A stretch of 64,000 nt of DNA, taken from assembly GCA_022648295.1 (NCBI GenBank), contig JALCME010000023.1:19279-83278 (forward strand), in the 5' to 3' direction. Positions 1-10,533 of this stretch are shown in pieces (within the stretch, counting starts at the first letter, position 1; each line of letters starts with the position of its first letter). A program made the position numbers and the translations under genes. Source of the stretch: Bacteroides sp. (GTDB lineage: Bacteria; Bacteroidota; Bacteroidia; Bacteroidales; Bacteroidaceae). The notes under the pieces are model-generated. The model saw nothing but the letters and a program-made list of their open reading frames with translations, searched no databases and had not been told where the DNA came from.

Positions 1-373
1 GTACTTTCTATACCATCCGTAGCCGGTATAGAAATCTTTCGACATGAAATAAGGCATACTGAAAGAGTGAGGTAATCCGATACTTTCCCAAGTATCGTCT
101 CTCATAGAAGGACTCTCTGCATATTGAAAATCTCCGCGTGCATACTTCCATTCACGGTTAAAGTTGACGGTTTCACGAGGTGAAGCTGTCTTTTTTGTCA
201 CTTTAAAGGTCGTTGCTTTTTCTATGTGTTGTGTATACGTCGTGCTTGTTGTTTGCTTCGGCTTTGACAATGCTTCTGCATACCCAGCTTCCGGCAACGT
301 TCGGTTATGAGCGGAAGTTCCCATGCATCCGATGATACAAAGTGAGGCAAAGATGTTTGTTCTGATATTCATG
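1..373 (-). CDS. GH2 family glycoside hydrolase (beta-galactosidase-like), N-terminal part only, runs off the window edge
   Basis: Manual translation from ATG at 373: MNIRTNIFASLCIIGCMGTSAHNRTLPEAGYAEALSK...ETVNFNREWKYARGDFQYAESPSMRDDTWESIGLPHSFSMPYFMSKDFYTGYGWYRK; typical GH2 sugar-binding domain start (NREWKY...W..I.LPH). Absent from the ORF track because it is truncated. Confidence 0.8.
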
Positions 374-422
374 ATCCGGTATATGTCTTTAAGTTATTTT
401 ATCCTCTCGGGAAAGATTATTT

Positions 423-1823
423 TCATTTGATATGAACTGTCCCTGTAAAGTCTTTCCTGTTGATGTTTAATTTTTGCAGTGTGGTGGCTTTTTTTCCGTT
501 AATATATATATTCTCAAAAGTGATGTCGTTTATGGCATGATTTGCGTCGTATCCTTCCATCAATGACGGGCTGGTATACTTGCCGGTGAAACTGATGTTG
601 CGGAAGGTGATGTTCTGTACTCCCCTTCCGGGACCGGTATTGTATTTTTTGTTGTACATCACTCGCAGATGAAACAATTGCCCTTCTTCGATGCGTTCTA
701 CCCGTATGTTGTCGAAAAGAATATTGCGTGCCAAATTATGATCACCTACATTAACTGCCATGCAACCCTGATAATCCGGGTCATCTTCATCGTGTTCCAG
801 AATATCAATGTTGCTAAAGTGCATGTTCTCCAATGTTTCACCTTCGGTTGAAGTATCTCCGTGGGTTCCTATATTAATAGGATGAGCAATATCTGCCCAT
901 AGCGTGGAATTGCGAACCACGATATCGTCCGTATTGCAATAAAAGTTCCAACGGTGTCCGTATACGGCTATACAGTCATCACTGTTGCGCATGAAAACAT
1001 CTTCCACAAGTGCATGCTTGGAACAAAAGAAATCCAGACCGTCTCCCCAGCCTTGATAACTGAATGATTTTATATTCTTCAATGTGATATTTTCCGATTG
1101 TCCTACAGTAGTGGTGTTGTATCGTGGGTTAACTACTGTGATGCCATCCACAAGAACATTTTTGGAATAGTTGATGGTGATTCCGTTGAAAGTTTCGAGC
1201 AACATGCCATGGCCCAGAATCTTTACATTCTCTACATGCTCACACAAGAGAGGTCCCTTTAATACAGCTCCCCCCTCCAGATATACTGTCGTGTTGGAAG
1301 GTATCTTGAAGCACTTTTCTATGGAGTCCGGTTCATGATAACCCGCTTCGAAGTACATTATACCCGGGGCTTTCTTATCCGGAACATTTGTTTCGATGGC
1401 ATTGGCAAATACATGCAAATTATGAAGTTTGTCGCCGTTGAACTCCACGGAAAGCTTTTGTGGTTTATCCAGCGTAAACAGCACGTAATTGCCGTCAACT
1501 GATGGCTTAATGCCTTTGGAAAGAGGGCGGATAGTAACGTCACGCACCTCGCCGTTATTTTTCTGTACCAGTATCTCTATTTTCCCATTGAAGTCAAACT
1601 GTACCATGGAGGCATCGGAACGTGTATCTGCATCCACCTTGACGTTGTATTCGTACAAATCCGTCCATTCTTTGCTTCCTGCCTGCCGTACCCTGACTGT
1701 GTAATCATCATTATGATGGGCATAATATAACTGTTTGGGTACTGAATAAGTAACAATCTGAGCCTCCAACGTGGCTATTGAGGCAAACAGCAACATTGCC
1801 GTTAGTTTCAATTTCTTCATCAT
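423..1823 (-). CDS. GH28-like right-handed beta-helix glycoside hydrolase
   Basis: Signal peptide; YLEGGAVLKGPL, repeated beta-helix rungs, NSDDCIAVYG, GTHGD motifs typical of the polygalacturonase-like superfamily. Confidence 0.75.
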   Translation of the reverse strand: MMKKLKLTAMLLFASIATLEAQIVTYSVPKQLYYAHHNDDYTVRVRQAGSKEWTDLYEYNVKVDADTRSDASMVQFDFNGKIEILVQKNNGEVRDVTIRPLSKGIKPSVDGNYVLFTLDKPQKLSVEFNGDKLHNLHVFANAIETNVPDKKAPGIMYFEAGYHEPDSIEKCFKIPSNTTVYLEGGAVLKGPLLCEHVENVKILGHGMLLETFNGITINYSKNVLVDGITVVNPRYNTTTVGQSENITLKNIKSFSYQGWGDGLDFFCSKHALVEDVFMRNSDDCIAVYGHRWNFYCNTDDIVVRNSTLWADIAHPINIGTHGDTSTEGETLENMHFSNIDILEHDEDDPDYQGCMAVNVGDHNLARNILFDNIRVERIEEGQLFHLRVMYNKKYNTGPGRGVQNITFRNISFTGKYTSPSLMEGYDANHAINDITFENIYINGKKATTLQKLNINRKDFTGTVHIK

Positions 1824-1830
1824 ATATAAG

Positions 1831-1864
1831 CTAGCTTTTCATACAGATACGTTTGAAAAGCTAG
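1831..1864 (-). promoter_or_regulatory. Perfect 11-bp inverted repeat in the 5' leader of the GH28-like gene
   Basis: CTAGCTTTTCA (1831-1841) / TGAAAAGCTAG (1854-1864). Confidence 0.55.
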
Positions 1865-1958
1865 ATACTCCTAATGAGAAGGAGGATTTTCTCAATAAAA
1901 AGCGTTAAAAGAAGCTTTTATAAGATACTATTTAGAAACTATTTTCAGAACAGTAATG

Positions 1959-1966
1959 CAAATCTA
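1959..1966 (-). promoter_or_regulatory. Candidate Bacteroides -7 box (TAGATTTG) for the GH28-like gene
   Basis: Matches TAnnTTTG on the minus strand, upstream of the start at 1823. Confidence 0.4.
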
Positions 1967-1980
1967 CAGATTTAAAAACA

Positions 1981-2022
1981 AACGATGCCCGCAAAATTTC
2001 TTACGATTTTGCAGGCATCGTT
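1981..2022 (-). terminator. Hairpin terminator after the 2066-9742 operon
   Basis: AACGATGCCCGCAAAAT / ATTTTGCAGGCATCGTT, 17-bp arms with one mismatch. Confidence 0.65.
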
Positions 2023-2065
2023 GATTTAATTGGGAGTGCTTTTCCCTGATGTTTATGAAAATATT

Positions 2066-3283
2066 CTATTCATCAATATCTCCGTCACAGAATTGAAATG
2101 TTCCATAGCCAATATTATCGCTGTCATATTTTTCAATGGGCTGTTTGTCTAATGCTACTTCTTTGGTATATGGCATACTTAAACCTTTACGTGTAACATA
2201 ATGGTTGTATGCTATTGCATATATCGCTCTGAAGGTTCCGCGGCTTCCTGTGCCGATTGTGCTCCAATTACTATATTTGCCTGTGATGTCTTTCCATTGT
2301 TTAAATGGCACATCATATCCCAAATTGTATTTTGCAGAATATTCATATCCTTTCAGCAGACGATTATCCAAGGCACTATATAAGTCATTTCCTTGTTGAT
2401 ACGCCAATTCACAAATTGTGGCCAAGCCACCAAGTCCTAATTGTGTATGTCCCTGATCACGTCCACTCTCTTGGCATTGTCCTGTTTCTCCATCAAGGTA
2501 ATGGCTGATAGTTCCGTTGTCATCGCCATAAAGATAAAATTTGATTCCTTTCTTATACATATCTATATCATCCCATAAAATCGCAGCTGCCATATATGCT
2601 TTCGTTACAATGATCCCCCAGTTGCCGTTGGTATATGCAGGTGTATTATAAAACTTTTCCAATACTGGGAGAAAGATGTTTTTGAGCATTGCGTTGATTT
2701 TATCCAAGTCTTCTTTAGACATTTTATCATAGGTGTGGCTCAACATTTCTGTAGCATAAATAATTTGAAAGCCTTGTAGTCCTGCGAGCAAAGGAGCATC
2801 ATTGGTTGATGGTATCTCTTTTAATTTATCTGCATATTTCACTAATATTTCTATCCCTTTTTTAGCATGTGCTTCATCTTTTGTAACGGCATACATGAGG
2901 GCATTTAAGTATGCTGCGGCAAAATCGGCTTCAAAACCGTTTTTAGTCCATGCATAGTCACCGTCTCTCGAAATGATTTCATAAGGTCCTTGCATGGAAT
3001 AAGTTGATTTTGCCAGGTTGTTGCTCTTCATTTCCAGATAAGTTTGATATGCCGGATCATTGGCGTCTGCACGTTTTACAATAGTCTGCATCCGTTTAAT
3101 ACTTTTTGCGGTATGTAAGATTCCCGGATGTTCCAATGAGGGAGTGTATTGATCACCAATGACATTGTCCCATGAGTCTATATCAGTTGTTCCATCTTTT
3201 ATTTCACTTGAGCATGAAATAAATAGAACAGAAGCTAATATCGTATAAATGTATATGATTTCTTTTTTCATTTTCATTTTCAA
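2066..3283 (-). CDS. Alginate-lyase-fold (alpha/alpha toroid) polysaccharide lyase-like lipoprotein
   Basis: Lipobox LFISCSS; HPGILHTAKSIKRMQ, YTNGNWG, QESGRDQGHTQLGLGGLA motifs typical of the alginate_lyase family. Confidence 0.7.
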   Translation of the reverse strand: MKMKMKKEIIYIYTILASVLFISCSSEIKDGTTDIDSWDNVIGDQYTPSLEHPGILHTAKSIKRMQTIVKRADANDPAYQTYLEMKSNNLAKSTYSMQGPYEIISRDGDYAWTKNGFEADFAAAYLNALMYAVTKDEAHAKKGIEILVKYADKLKEIPSTNDAPLLAGLQGFQIIYATEMLSHTYDKMSKEDLDKINAMLKNIFLPVLEKFYNTPAYTNGNWGIIVTKAYMAAAILWDDIDMYKKGIKFYLYGDDNGTISHYLDGETGQCQESGRDQGHTQLGLGGLATICELAYQQGNDLYSALDNRLLKGYEYSAKYNLGYDVPFKQWKDITGKYSNWSTIGTGSRGTFRAIYAIAYNHYVTRKGLSMPYTKEVALDKQPIEKYDSDNIGYGTFQFCDGDIDE

Positions 3284-3394
3284 TTATAATTGTAAAGTAT
3301 GAAGGTATACCAAAAGTCTGAATTCGTTCTTGCAATAATCACTGTGAAGAGCAAGCAATTAAAAATGAGACTGCTGGCATATCTTTGTCTCTTT

Positions 3395-4798
3395 TTATTC
3401 TTTATTTAAGAAGTCTTCCAAATCTGTTAAATTCTTAAATGTTCTACACCAATATATTTCATATACTCCATCTTCAGAGTTTGCAGCTGGGATATCCGCT
3501 ATTTTAATTTGATATGTTTTAAATTCAGTTAAGCCTGTTTTTGGCATTTTCCCATTCCAGCCTTGTGACATATCAAAATATAGGACTCTTTTCGCATCTT
3601 TTGACGTTAATTCTGTATTTGGGACATAGCCACCACTGACAGAACCGTCGGAAGCAACGGCATCCAGAGTATTTCTTCCACCTTTGGGAACTGTGCACTT
3701 TATTGCAAGAATGGGATATAAACCGGCATGGAAAGATTTTGGAGAACCATTATATTGGAAATCTCCACGCCAACTTCCGTTGCCTTGTTTCTTCATATTG
3801 ACTACCATCTTACCGTCTTCAATTTTGTATGTGGTTCCGCTTGTTGATATTTTCCATCCATTGAAACCGTCTGTAGCATCCCATTTGTACCAGCCTGCCG
3901 GAATGTTGATTGTAACTGAAGCCTGGCTACCGTTGCTTTTGCAAGTGGCTGTTATCGTGACTATCCCAAATCCTGTGGGTGTGATAACACCTTTGTCGAC
4001 CTTTGCAATATTTCCATCGCTTGAAGTCCAATCGACAGATCCCAATGTTCCATTCTCTGGAGTATAGGTTACATTGAGCGTTACGGGCTGATTCATGCAG
4101 AGAGGTTCGTCGTATGGTTGTATTGTAACACTGTTTACTGCGATGTATTCTTTAATCAGCAGATCATAGTGAGCTTTAACTCCACTATTGTCATGAGTAT
4201 AGGCTGTTATAGTTACGTTACCGGGTTTTATTCCCGAAACAAGCCCTGTCTCAGATACAGTGGCAATGGATTTATCACTGCTTTCCCAAGTCAAATAATC
4301 ATAGGTATGATTTTCTGGTAAAATATTATAGTTGAGTTGTAGCTTATCTGTTGCATAAATTTCAGTTTCTGTATTGATGAATTTTATGGTAGTTGCTTTT
4401 GTTATTTCTGGAATGACATGTACTTTGACCGATTTTATTGCATCATCGGGACCAAAGCCTATTGCTGGTGATACGGTAATGATGGCATCGCCTGCATTTA
4501 TTCCTGTTACAATTCCATCTTGGGTAACAGTAGCTATTGATTCGTCGGACGATGTCCATAGAACTTCCGGATTTGTAGGATTCTCAGGGGATATGCTATA
4601 TACCAAGGCTGAATCCATTCCTATAGCTAAGGGAAGAGTGGATGATACGTCCAATTTGATAGATGTAATCAATTGATTCTCTGATCCCGGTGTAGTAAAT
4701 ACTTTGTCTTTGTCGCAAGAAGACAAACTTAAAAGACCTATGCCTACTAAAGCATTACATATAGATAGTAATCTGTTTTTATATAAATATTGCTTCAT
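3395..4798 (-). CDS. Surface lipoprotein with Big_2 Ig-like repeats (putative surface glycan-binding protein)
   Basis: Lipobox SLSSCDK; about three repeats of WTSSDxxIATV...G.V(T/S)GI.G...IT; sits immediately downstream of susD. ORF extends to 4822; Met9 (4798) gives the signal peptide start. Confidence 0.7.
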   Translation of the reverse strand: MKQYLYKNRLLSICNALVGIGLLSLSSCDKDKVFTTPGSENQLITSIKLDVSSTLPLAIGMDSALVYSISPENPTNPEVLWTSSDESIATVTQDGIVTGINAGDAIITVSPAIGFGPDDAIKSVKVHVIPEITKATTIKFINTETEIYATDKLQLNYNILPENHTYDYLTWESSDKSIATVSETGLVSGIKPGNVTITAYTHDNSGVKAHYDLLIKEYIAVNSVTIQPYDEPLCMNQPVTLNVTYTPENGTLGSVDWTSSDGNIAKVDKGVITPTGFGIVTITATCKSNGSQASVTINIPAGWYKWDATDGFNGWKISTSGTTYKIEDGKMVVNMKKQGNGSWRGDFQYNGSPKSFHAGLYPILAIKCTVPKGGRNTLDAVASDGSVSGGYVPNTELTSKDAKRVLYFDMSQGWNGKMPKTGLTEFKTYQIKIADIPAANSEDGVYEIYWCRTFKNLTDLEDFLNKE

Positions 4799-4825
4799 AA
4801 TTACTTTTTTATTTGAAAACATAAA

Positions 4826-6541
4826 TTAATTTTCCCATCCCGGATTTTGTTTCAAATTAGGATTAAGGCGTAATTGATCACTCGGTAATGGCAATAGGTA
4901 GTTTTTATCCGTCCATTTACGACTGGTCTCTATAATTAAGAAACCATCTGAATTTTTGGGATAACTTGCTTTCGAATAAACCGTTTGATATTCTGTTCCT
5001 GTCCATTTCACTCCGAGAAAATCTTGTGGCATTTCTGTTTCCGCAGTTTTCCATCTTTTCAAATCATCAATTCTGAATCCTTCGTTATACAGTTCAATAG
5101 TGCGTTCACGACGAATTTCAGTACGCATATCCAGTCCATTAGTGCTTGCAAATTCGTTTGAGAGTTTAGGCATCCCTGCATTTATGCGACAACGAACTAA
5201 ATTCAGAGATATATCCAAGTCTTCATTGGTTATTGCATTATCTCGTTCGTAAATGGCTTCTGCATAGTTTAGCAGGACTTCTGCATAGCGTATGATCGGG
5301 TAGTCATAACCTTCGTAATTTGTATTTACTGCACGCTCGCAAGCCCATTTCTGATTGTTGTACCCACTACCACTACTTGGCTTTAAATTTGTGACAGATG
5401 CAGAAGCCAGATCTGCGGCATCGCCCGTCCAATTTACACGCGGTTTCTCATTACTCCAAAAGTTGTCGTGGGGTTTTGCCAGTGTATAACGTATGCGGTT
5501 GTCTCTGCTTTGGAATTCACTGTCTATTTTATCGTAGCCTTTGAATAGTTTCGACTTTTCAATGGGCAATCCATCTTGACAAAGATACATGGACGCAAAT
5601 TTATGAGAGATCCATTGTACGTTGATTAAAGACTCTTTGGTAATGTTCTTACCGATTGGTGAAAGGACTTCGTCATGTCTACGTGAAAAAATATATTCTT
5701 TATTTGAATTTTTTATTAATCCGGCAGGATTTGATTTTACATCTTCCAATATGAACATATATTTTTGTGCACTGTCTCCCAAGATTGCCGGTTGAAATAG
5801 CTCAAACTTCTTGCTGTCAATGACCTCTTTTGCAGCTTTTGCTGCTATGCCAAGTAGTTCTTTTCCACGGCTTTCATCCCCTCTGAATTTTTGCCATGTA
5901 CCTTCATATAGGGCTACTCTTGATAAAAGAGCCCATGCTCCTTCGCTACCAATGCGTCCATTTTCCACTTCTGATGTATTGGGTAACTTTGATGCGGCAT
6001 CTTTCAAATCATCAATAATAAAATCAATAACTTCACTCCGGTCATTACGGGCTATTTTCATTTCTGGATCAGTAACATCTAAAGGCTTTTTCACGATAAT
6101 GGCATCTCCAAAAAGTTGCACTAAATCGAAATAGCAATATGCTCGAAAGAATTTTGCTTCACCTATATATTGAGTGATTTCGCTTTGATTGGCATAATTC
6201 TCTGAATTTTGCAACAGCAAGTTCGTCCTTCTTATTCGTTTGTATGCATCGGTATAGTTGCCATCTGAAGTAGTAAGACTGTTGGTCCCTTTTCTAAATA
6301 GATTTCCCGGATCATTGCCATCCAACAGTATATCAGAACGCTTGTCTGAATGTGGGGCATCATATACGCTACTCGAGAAATCGCGAGTCCAACCATAAAA
6401 CTGATTGGCAAATAATTTATAATCGTTCTCTGAACTCCAAATATTGGTTTCAGCCAATTGATCTTGAGGATCCAAGTTCAAACATGAATTGAATATGAGC
6501 CCGGTAATTAATATAAAAAAATATTTTATTTTAAGTTTCAT
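4826..6541 (-). CDS. SusD/RagB family nutrient-binding lipoprotein
   Basis: Lipobox NSCLNL, FRAYCYFDLVQLFGDAI, RWKTAE, typical SusD C-terminus; adjacent to SusC. Confidence 0.93.
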   Translation of the reverse strand: MKLKIKYFFILITGLIFNSCLNLDPQDQLAETNIWSSENDYKLFANQFYGWTRDFSSSVYDAPHSDKRSDILLDGNDPGNLFRKGTNSLTTSDGNYTDAYKRIRRTNLLLQNSENYANQSEITQYIGEAKFFRAYCYFDLVQLFGDAIIVKKPLDVTDPEMKIARNDRSEVIDFIIDDLKDAASKLPNTSEVENGRIGSEGAWALLSRVALYEGTWQKFRGDESRGKELLGIAAKAAKEVIDSKKFELFQPAILGDSAQKYMFILEDVKSNPAGLIKNSNKEYIFSRRHDEVLSPIGKNITKESLINVQWISHKFASMYLCQDGLPIEKSKLFKGYDKIDSEFQSRDNRIRYTLAKPHDNFWSNEKPRVNWTGDAADLASASVTNLKPSSGSGYNNQKWACERAVNTNYEGYDYPIIRYAEVLLNYAEAIYERDNAITNEDLDISLNLVRCRINAGMPKLSNEFASTNGLDMRTEIRRERTIELYNEGFRIDDLKRWKTAETEMPQDFLGVKWTGTEYQTVYSKASYPKNSDGFLIIETSRKWTDKNYLLPLPSDQLRLNPNLKQNPGWEN

Positions 6542-6553
6542 AATTCTCTAATA

Positions 6554-9500
6554 TTAAAAGGTTATGTCTGCTCCAAAAGTAAGAGTACGTGTGAAAGGAT
6601 AGCGTGATGTTGTAGATACTTTGCGGGTAGCTTCTGGGTCCCAACCATCGTGAATATTACTATGTTCCCATAAATCTTGCCCGGATACATACACATGTAT
6701 TTTACTTAATACGCGTGTTTTTGCCAACCAATTAGTTGGTAAAGTATAGCCTAATGTTATATTCTTTAATCTTAAATATGAACCATCTTCAACCGACCAT
6801 GACGAACTTTGATAGTTGTAATTGTTTATGGAGCTATTATTAGTATATGATGGATAATAGGCGTTGGGAGTTTCTGAACTCCATATGTTGTTTACCGACT
6901 GATTGGTAGAGTTTTGGTAAGCAGCATACATTGGGACTCTCCATGTTCCTTCTCGTAAGATGGTGCGCTTGCCAACTCCTTGAAGAACAAATGAAAAATC
7001 TATTCCTTCGAATTCAAGGCCGCCATTGAAGGAGAACTGTATTTTTGGATCATCGGTTCCTAAATATACATAATCTTCTTCGGTTAACTTGCCATCATGG
7101 TTGACATCTTCAAACATATTGTCACCTAAACGCAGACTACTGATAGAGCCTATAGTACTATTTGCTGTATCTCTCTCTTTATATTTGTCCAATTGTTCTT
7201 GAGTTTGAATCTTACCGCAATAGCGTAACCCAAAAACTGAATTTAATGGATATCCTTCACGGTTGGATACCACTCCGTTTGTCTTGGATGCATCGCCTCC
7301 ATTATCAACCAATTCATTCGTGGCGTAAGTAAAGGTTCCACCTATGTGATAGCTTACCTTATCGATTTTGTCAGTCCAGTTGATGTTGCCTTCCCAACCA
7401 TTTGCTTTGAACTTTCCTTTATTGGTTGTTGGAGCTGCATCTCCAAGAACGCCGGGATATGTAATATCAATAAGCATGTTGTTGCATTTTTTCATAAAGA
7501 GCTCAACTGTACCTGTCAGATGACTGTCTATTAGTCCGAAATCAAGTCCGATATTATAATTATGTATACGCTCCCATGTACGATCCATACTGATTAATTT
7601 ACCATTAGTCTCAATGTAAGAAGCTTTATTATTTCCAATTAAGGCTCCTGAATTGGATTTAAAGTTATAAAGTTGAATTCCGTCATACCGATCAATTCCG
7701 CTTTGATTACCTACATTTCCATAAGATAGCCTCAGTTTAAGGTCATTTATGAATTTTATGTTTTTCATAAAAGCTTCTTCAGTAATGCGCCATCCTCCGG
7801 ATACACCCCAGAATGCAGCCCAACGATTTTTTGGACGAAATTTGGAAGAACCATCGTAACGTGCCAATCCCTCAAATAGATATTTTGATTTATATGCATA
7901 ATTGAGACGTCCGTAGTAAGACATTACAGCTTCATGCCATTTTTCTGCTTTATCAATACTAATTTGTCCGGAACCATTTATGGTTTCCAAGCTGGATAGA
8001 ATATTCTTTGCCAAAGTTGAAGCATAATCATATTCTTTTAAATTGTATTGGCTTCCTATCATGACTTTGAGGTCATGATCTTCAGCAAAAGTATGATGCC
8101 AATCCATGTAGCCGGATATAGAATAAAAATCTGTTCTGGCAGAGGATTTCGTATATGAACTTTCTTCCTGCTTCGGTAAAGTTCTAACTACACGGTTACC
8201 GGCATAATTATACCAGTCAATTGCGTTTGATTGCTTGTCGCGTATTGCGGTGGATGTATTATATCCGGCTGTTACTACAGCATTCAACTCTTTAGTGAGA
8301 GCATATTTGAAAGTTTCACTAATATTGATGGCTGAAACCTTTAATTTATTGTCTCCACCAAGTTCACAATACCAATTGGGAGCTCCCCAAGTACCCCATG
8401 CATAAGGTTTTCCATTGGCTGTTGCTGAAGGAAATCCCGGTTGCTGTGTTGCAGTGGATAAAGCAGAACCTATTTGAGTCGGTGCAACTTGATCTTGACG
8501 ATTATAGGCCACAACAGATTCGATACTGAATGCATCTGTTAATTTGAATGTATTGGAGAGGCGAAAGTTATAGCGTTGATTATTATTGTTGCCCCATCTT
8601 AAATTACTGCCATCATACATGTATCCCAGAGAGAGACGATATAATGATTTGTCGGTTCCTCCAGACACACTCAATTCATGTTGGTTAGAGGATGCGGTGC
8701 CCCACATAATATTATTCCAATCTGTATCAAAAAATACGAAGTCGGCAACATCATTGAAGTTTGTTGGGATTGGATTCTGGCTATGATCTAAATCTATATA
8801 ATGCCCTTTATTTGCCAAGGCTAATTTGGCGAATTTCATCCATGTTTCACTGTCGGTATAACCATCATTGGTACGTGCTTGTATTACCGCATTAGCCCAT
8901 TGATCAAGGTTCATCTGGGTGGGGGAAAGGCCTACAAACTTGGCTGAGATTGAACCGCTGTACTCAACCCGAGTTTTTCCTTCTTTCGCTTTTTTTGTTT
9001 GCACCAATATTACTCCTCCTGCAGCTTTGCTACCATATATAGATGCTGAGGCATCTTTTAAGAAGTTGATTGACTCAATATCAGATGGATTTAATAGACG
9101 TAACTCATTTACACTTTCGTATTCTACTCCGTCAATAATAATGAGTGGGCTTGTAGAATTCTTGGAAACAGCTCCACGCAAGCTCATACTCCAACTTTCA
9201 TCTCCCGGAGCAGCAGATGATCTGGTTATGATAACTCCCGGAACCTGACCTTGCAGAGCCTGAACAGGACTTGATAATGTCCCCTTGTTTTCCATAATCT
9301 TGTCATCAACTACGGTGACCGATCCTGTCATCGTGGCCTTTTTCTGAGTGCCATACCCCACTACTACTACTTCGTCCAGAAGTTCACTGTCTTCTATCAT
9401 TGTGATTTTGAGAGAGTTCCTTCCGCTCACGGGTACTTCTTGCGTTTTATAACCTATATAGGAAATCACCAAAATACTTTTGAAAGAGGTGTTTACGGAG

Positions 9501-9742
9501 AAATTCCCATCAATGTCGGTAATTACACCGTTGTTGGTTCCTTTTACTTTAACACTTGCACCGATTATCGGTTCATTGTTATTATCTACTATTCTCCCTT
9601 TTATTGCATTATTCTGCATGACTTTATGGGATTCATATACATTTGAGAATGTAAATTGAGGACTACCCACAAGGAAAGCAAATGCAATCATTGATGAGAG
9701 AAGAGTTCTTTTTTTGATGAAAAATAGAACATCTTTCTTCAT
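6554..9742 (-). CDS. SusC/RagA family TonB-dependent transporter
   Basis: Carboxypeptidase-regulatory-like domain, DEVVVVGYGTQKK TonB box, plug and barrel; no STN domain. ORF extends to 9766; Met9 likely the start. Confidence 0.95.
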   Translation of the reverse strand: MKKDVLFFIKKRTLLSSMIAFAFLVGSPQFTFSNVYESHKVMQNNAIKGRIVDNNNEPIIGASVKVKGTNNGVITDIDGNFSVNTSFKSILVISYIGYKTQEVPVSGRNSLKITMIEDSELLDEVVVVGYGTQKKATMTGSVTVVDDKIMENKGTLSSPVQALQGQVPGVIITRSSAAPGDESWSMSLRGAVSKNSTSPLIIIDGVEYESVNELRLLNPSDIESINFLKDASASIYGSKAAGGVILVQTKKAKEGKTRVEYSGSISAKFVGLSPTQMNLDQWANAVIQARTNDGYTDSETWMKFAKLALANKGHYIDLDHSQNPIPTNFNDVADFVFFDTDWNNIMWGTASSNQHELSVSGGTDKSLYRLSLGYMYDGSNLRWGNNNNQRYNFRLSNTFKLTDAFSIESVVAYNRQDQVAPTQIGSALSTATQQPGFPSATANGKPYAWGTWGAPNWYCELGGDNKLKVSAINISETFKYALTKELNAVVTAGYNTSTAIRDKQSNAIDWYNYAGNRVVRTLPKQEESSYTKSSARTDFYSISGYMDWHHTFAEDHDLKVMIGSQYNLKEYDYASTLAKNILSSLETINGSGQISIDKAEKWHEAVMSYYGRLNYAYKSKYLFEGLARYDGSSKFRPKNRWAAFWGVSGGWRITEEAFMKNIKFINDLKLRLSYGNVGNQSGIDRYDGIQLYNFKSNSGALIGNNKASYIETNGKLISMDRTWERIHNYNIGLDFGLIDSHLTGTVELFMKKCNNMLIDITYPGVLGDAAPTTNKGKFKANGWEGNINWTDKIDKVSYHIGGTFTYATNELVDNGGDASKTNGVVSNREGYPLNSVFGLRYCGKIQTQEQLDKYKERDTANSTIGSISSLRLGDNMFEDVNHDGKLTEEDYVYLGTDDPKIQFSFNGGLEFEGIDFSFVLQGVGKRTILREGTWRVPMYAAYQNSTNQSVNNIWSSETPNAYYPSYTNNSSINNYNYQSSSWSVEDGSYLRLKNITLGYTLPTNWLAKTRVLSKIHVYVSGQDLWEHSNIHDGWDPEATRKVSTTSRYPFTRTLTFGADITF

Positions 9743-9809
9743 AAAATTACAATTTAAAATTAACATAATCTCTTTGTTGTCAAATTAGGATAAATATTTA
9801 GAGATAGTG

Positions 9810-10325
9810 CTATATGCACTTTTTGATATATTCACGTACTTCCTTTCGGCTGATAAATAAATGATTTTCGACTGTACGTTGCGAAAGATTTAGCGATGTA
9901 GCAATTTCTGATGATGTCTTGTTACCGAAACGGCTCATTGCATAAATTTTATGTCGTTGTGCAGGGAGTATGCTTAGTTTTCGCTTTTCAAGCATTAATA
10001 AGTCTTTTGCAATAATTTCGCTCTCTACATTATTCGTGTATTTTTCTGTACGATCATACAAATACGACGTTACTTCTTGCACTTTGTAATAATGGCGCAA
10101 GTAATCATTTACTAAATTACGGGCTATAGTGAAAATGAAAAAACGCACGGTGTCCTTGCGTAACATCTGTTTGTAGTCTATTAATCGAAGAAAGACGTCT
10201 TGCGTCAAGTCTTTAGCTTCCTCTTCCTTACTTATCTTATAATAGATATAGCGATAAATAGAATTGCGATATTCACAGTAAGAATCAGCTATTATTTGAG
10301 TGGATTTGATGAAGTTGTTTTCCAT
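9810..10325 (-). CDS. ECF-type RNA polymerase sigma-70 factor
   Basis: DLTQDVFLRL region 2 and SLNLSQRTVENHLFISRKEVREYIKK region 4; paralog of 31879-32394. ORF runs to 10358 but Met12 (10325) is conserved in the paralog (MENN). Confidence 0.88.
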   Translation of the reverse strand: MENNFIKSTQIIADSYCEYRNSIYRYIYYKISKEEEAKDLTQDVFLRLIDYKQMLRKDTVRFFIFTIARNLVNDYLRHYYKVQEVTSYLYDRTEKYTNNVESEIIAKDLLMLEKRKLSILPAQRHKIYAMSRFGNKTSSEIATSLNLSQRTVENHLFISRKEVREYIKKCI

Positions 10326-10355
10326 ATCGTTGTTTTTTATGGTATTTTCTGAAAG

Positions 10356-10363
10356 CAAATATA
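10356..10363 (-). promoter_or_regulatory. Candidate -7 box (TATATTTG) of the ECF sigma gene
   Basis: TAnnTTTG on the minus strand, 31 nt upstream of Met at 10325. Confidence 0.5.
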
Positions 10364-10404
10364 GAAATGATAGTGCGGAATATTTCTCAAATGAATCCTA
10401 AATG

Positions 10405-10418
10405 AATCTCATCTCATT
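10405..10418 (-). promoter_or_regulatory. Candidate activator site AATGAGATGAGATT (copy 1)
   Basis: Identical 14-mer at 18348-18361; both lie 42 bp from a TAnnTTTG box. Confidence 0.5.
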
Positions 10419-10533
10419 TGCATAGAATAGTATTATCATAATATTCTGATATATAATAATATACGATAATATATTTTGGATTTCATATAATAATTTGAGA
10501 CTATATTGAACGTTTTATTCTGCTTAAAGAAGT

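Noticed and set aside
3366-3372. Another TGAGACT element (downstream of the Big_2 lipoprotein)
   Set aside because: A 7-mer is expected several times by chance in 64 kb; no paired AATGAGATGAGATT or -7 box at the matching offset.
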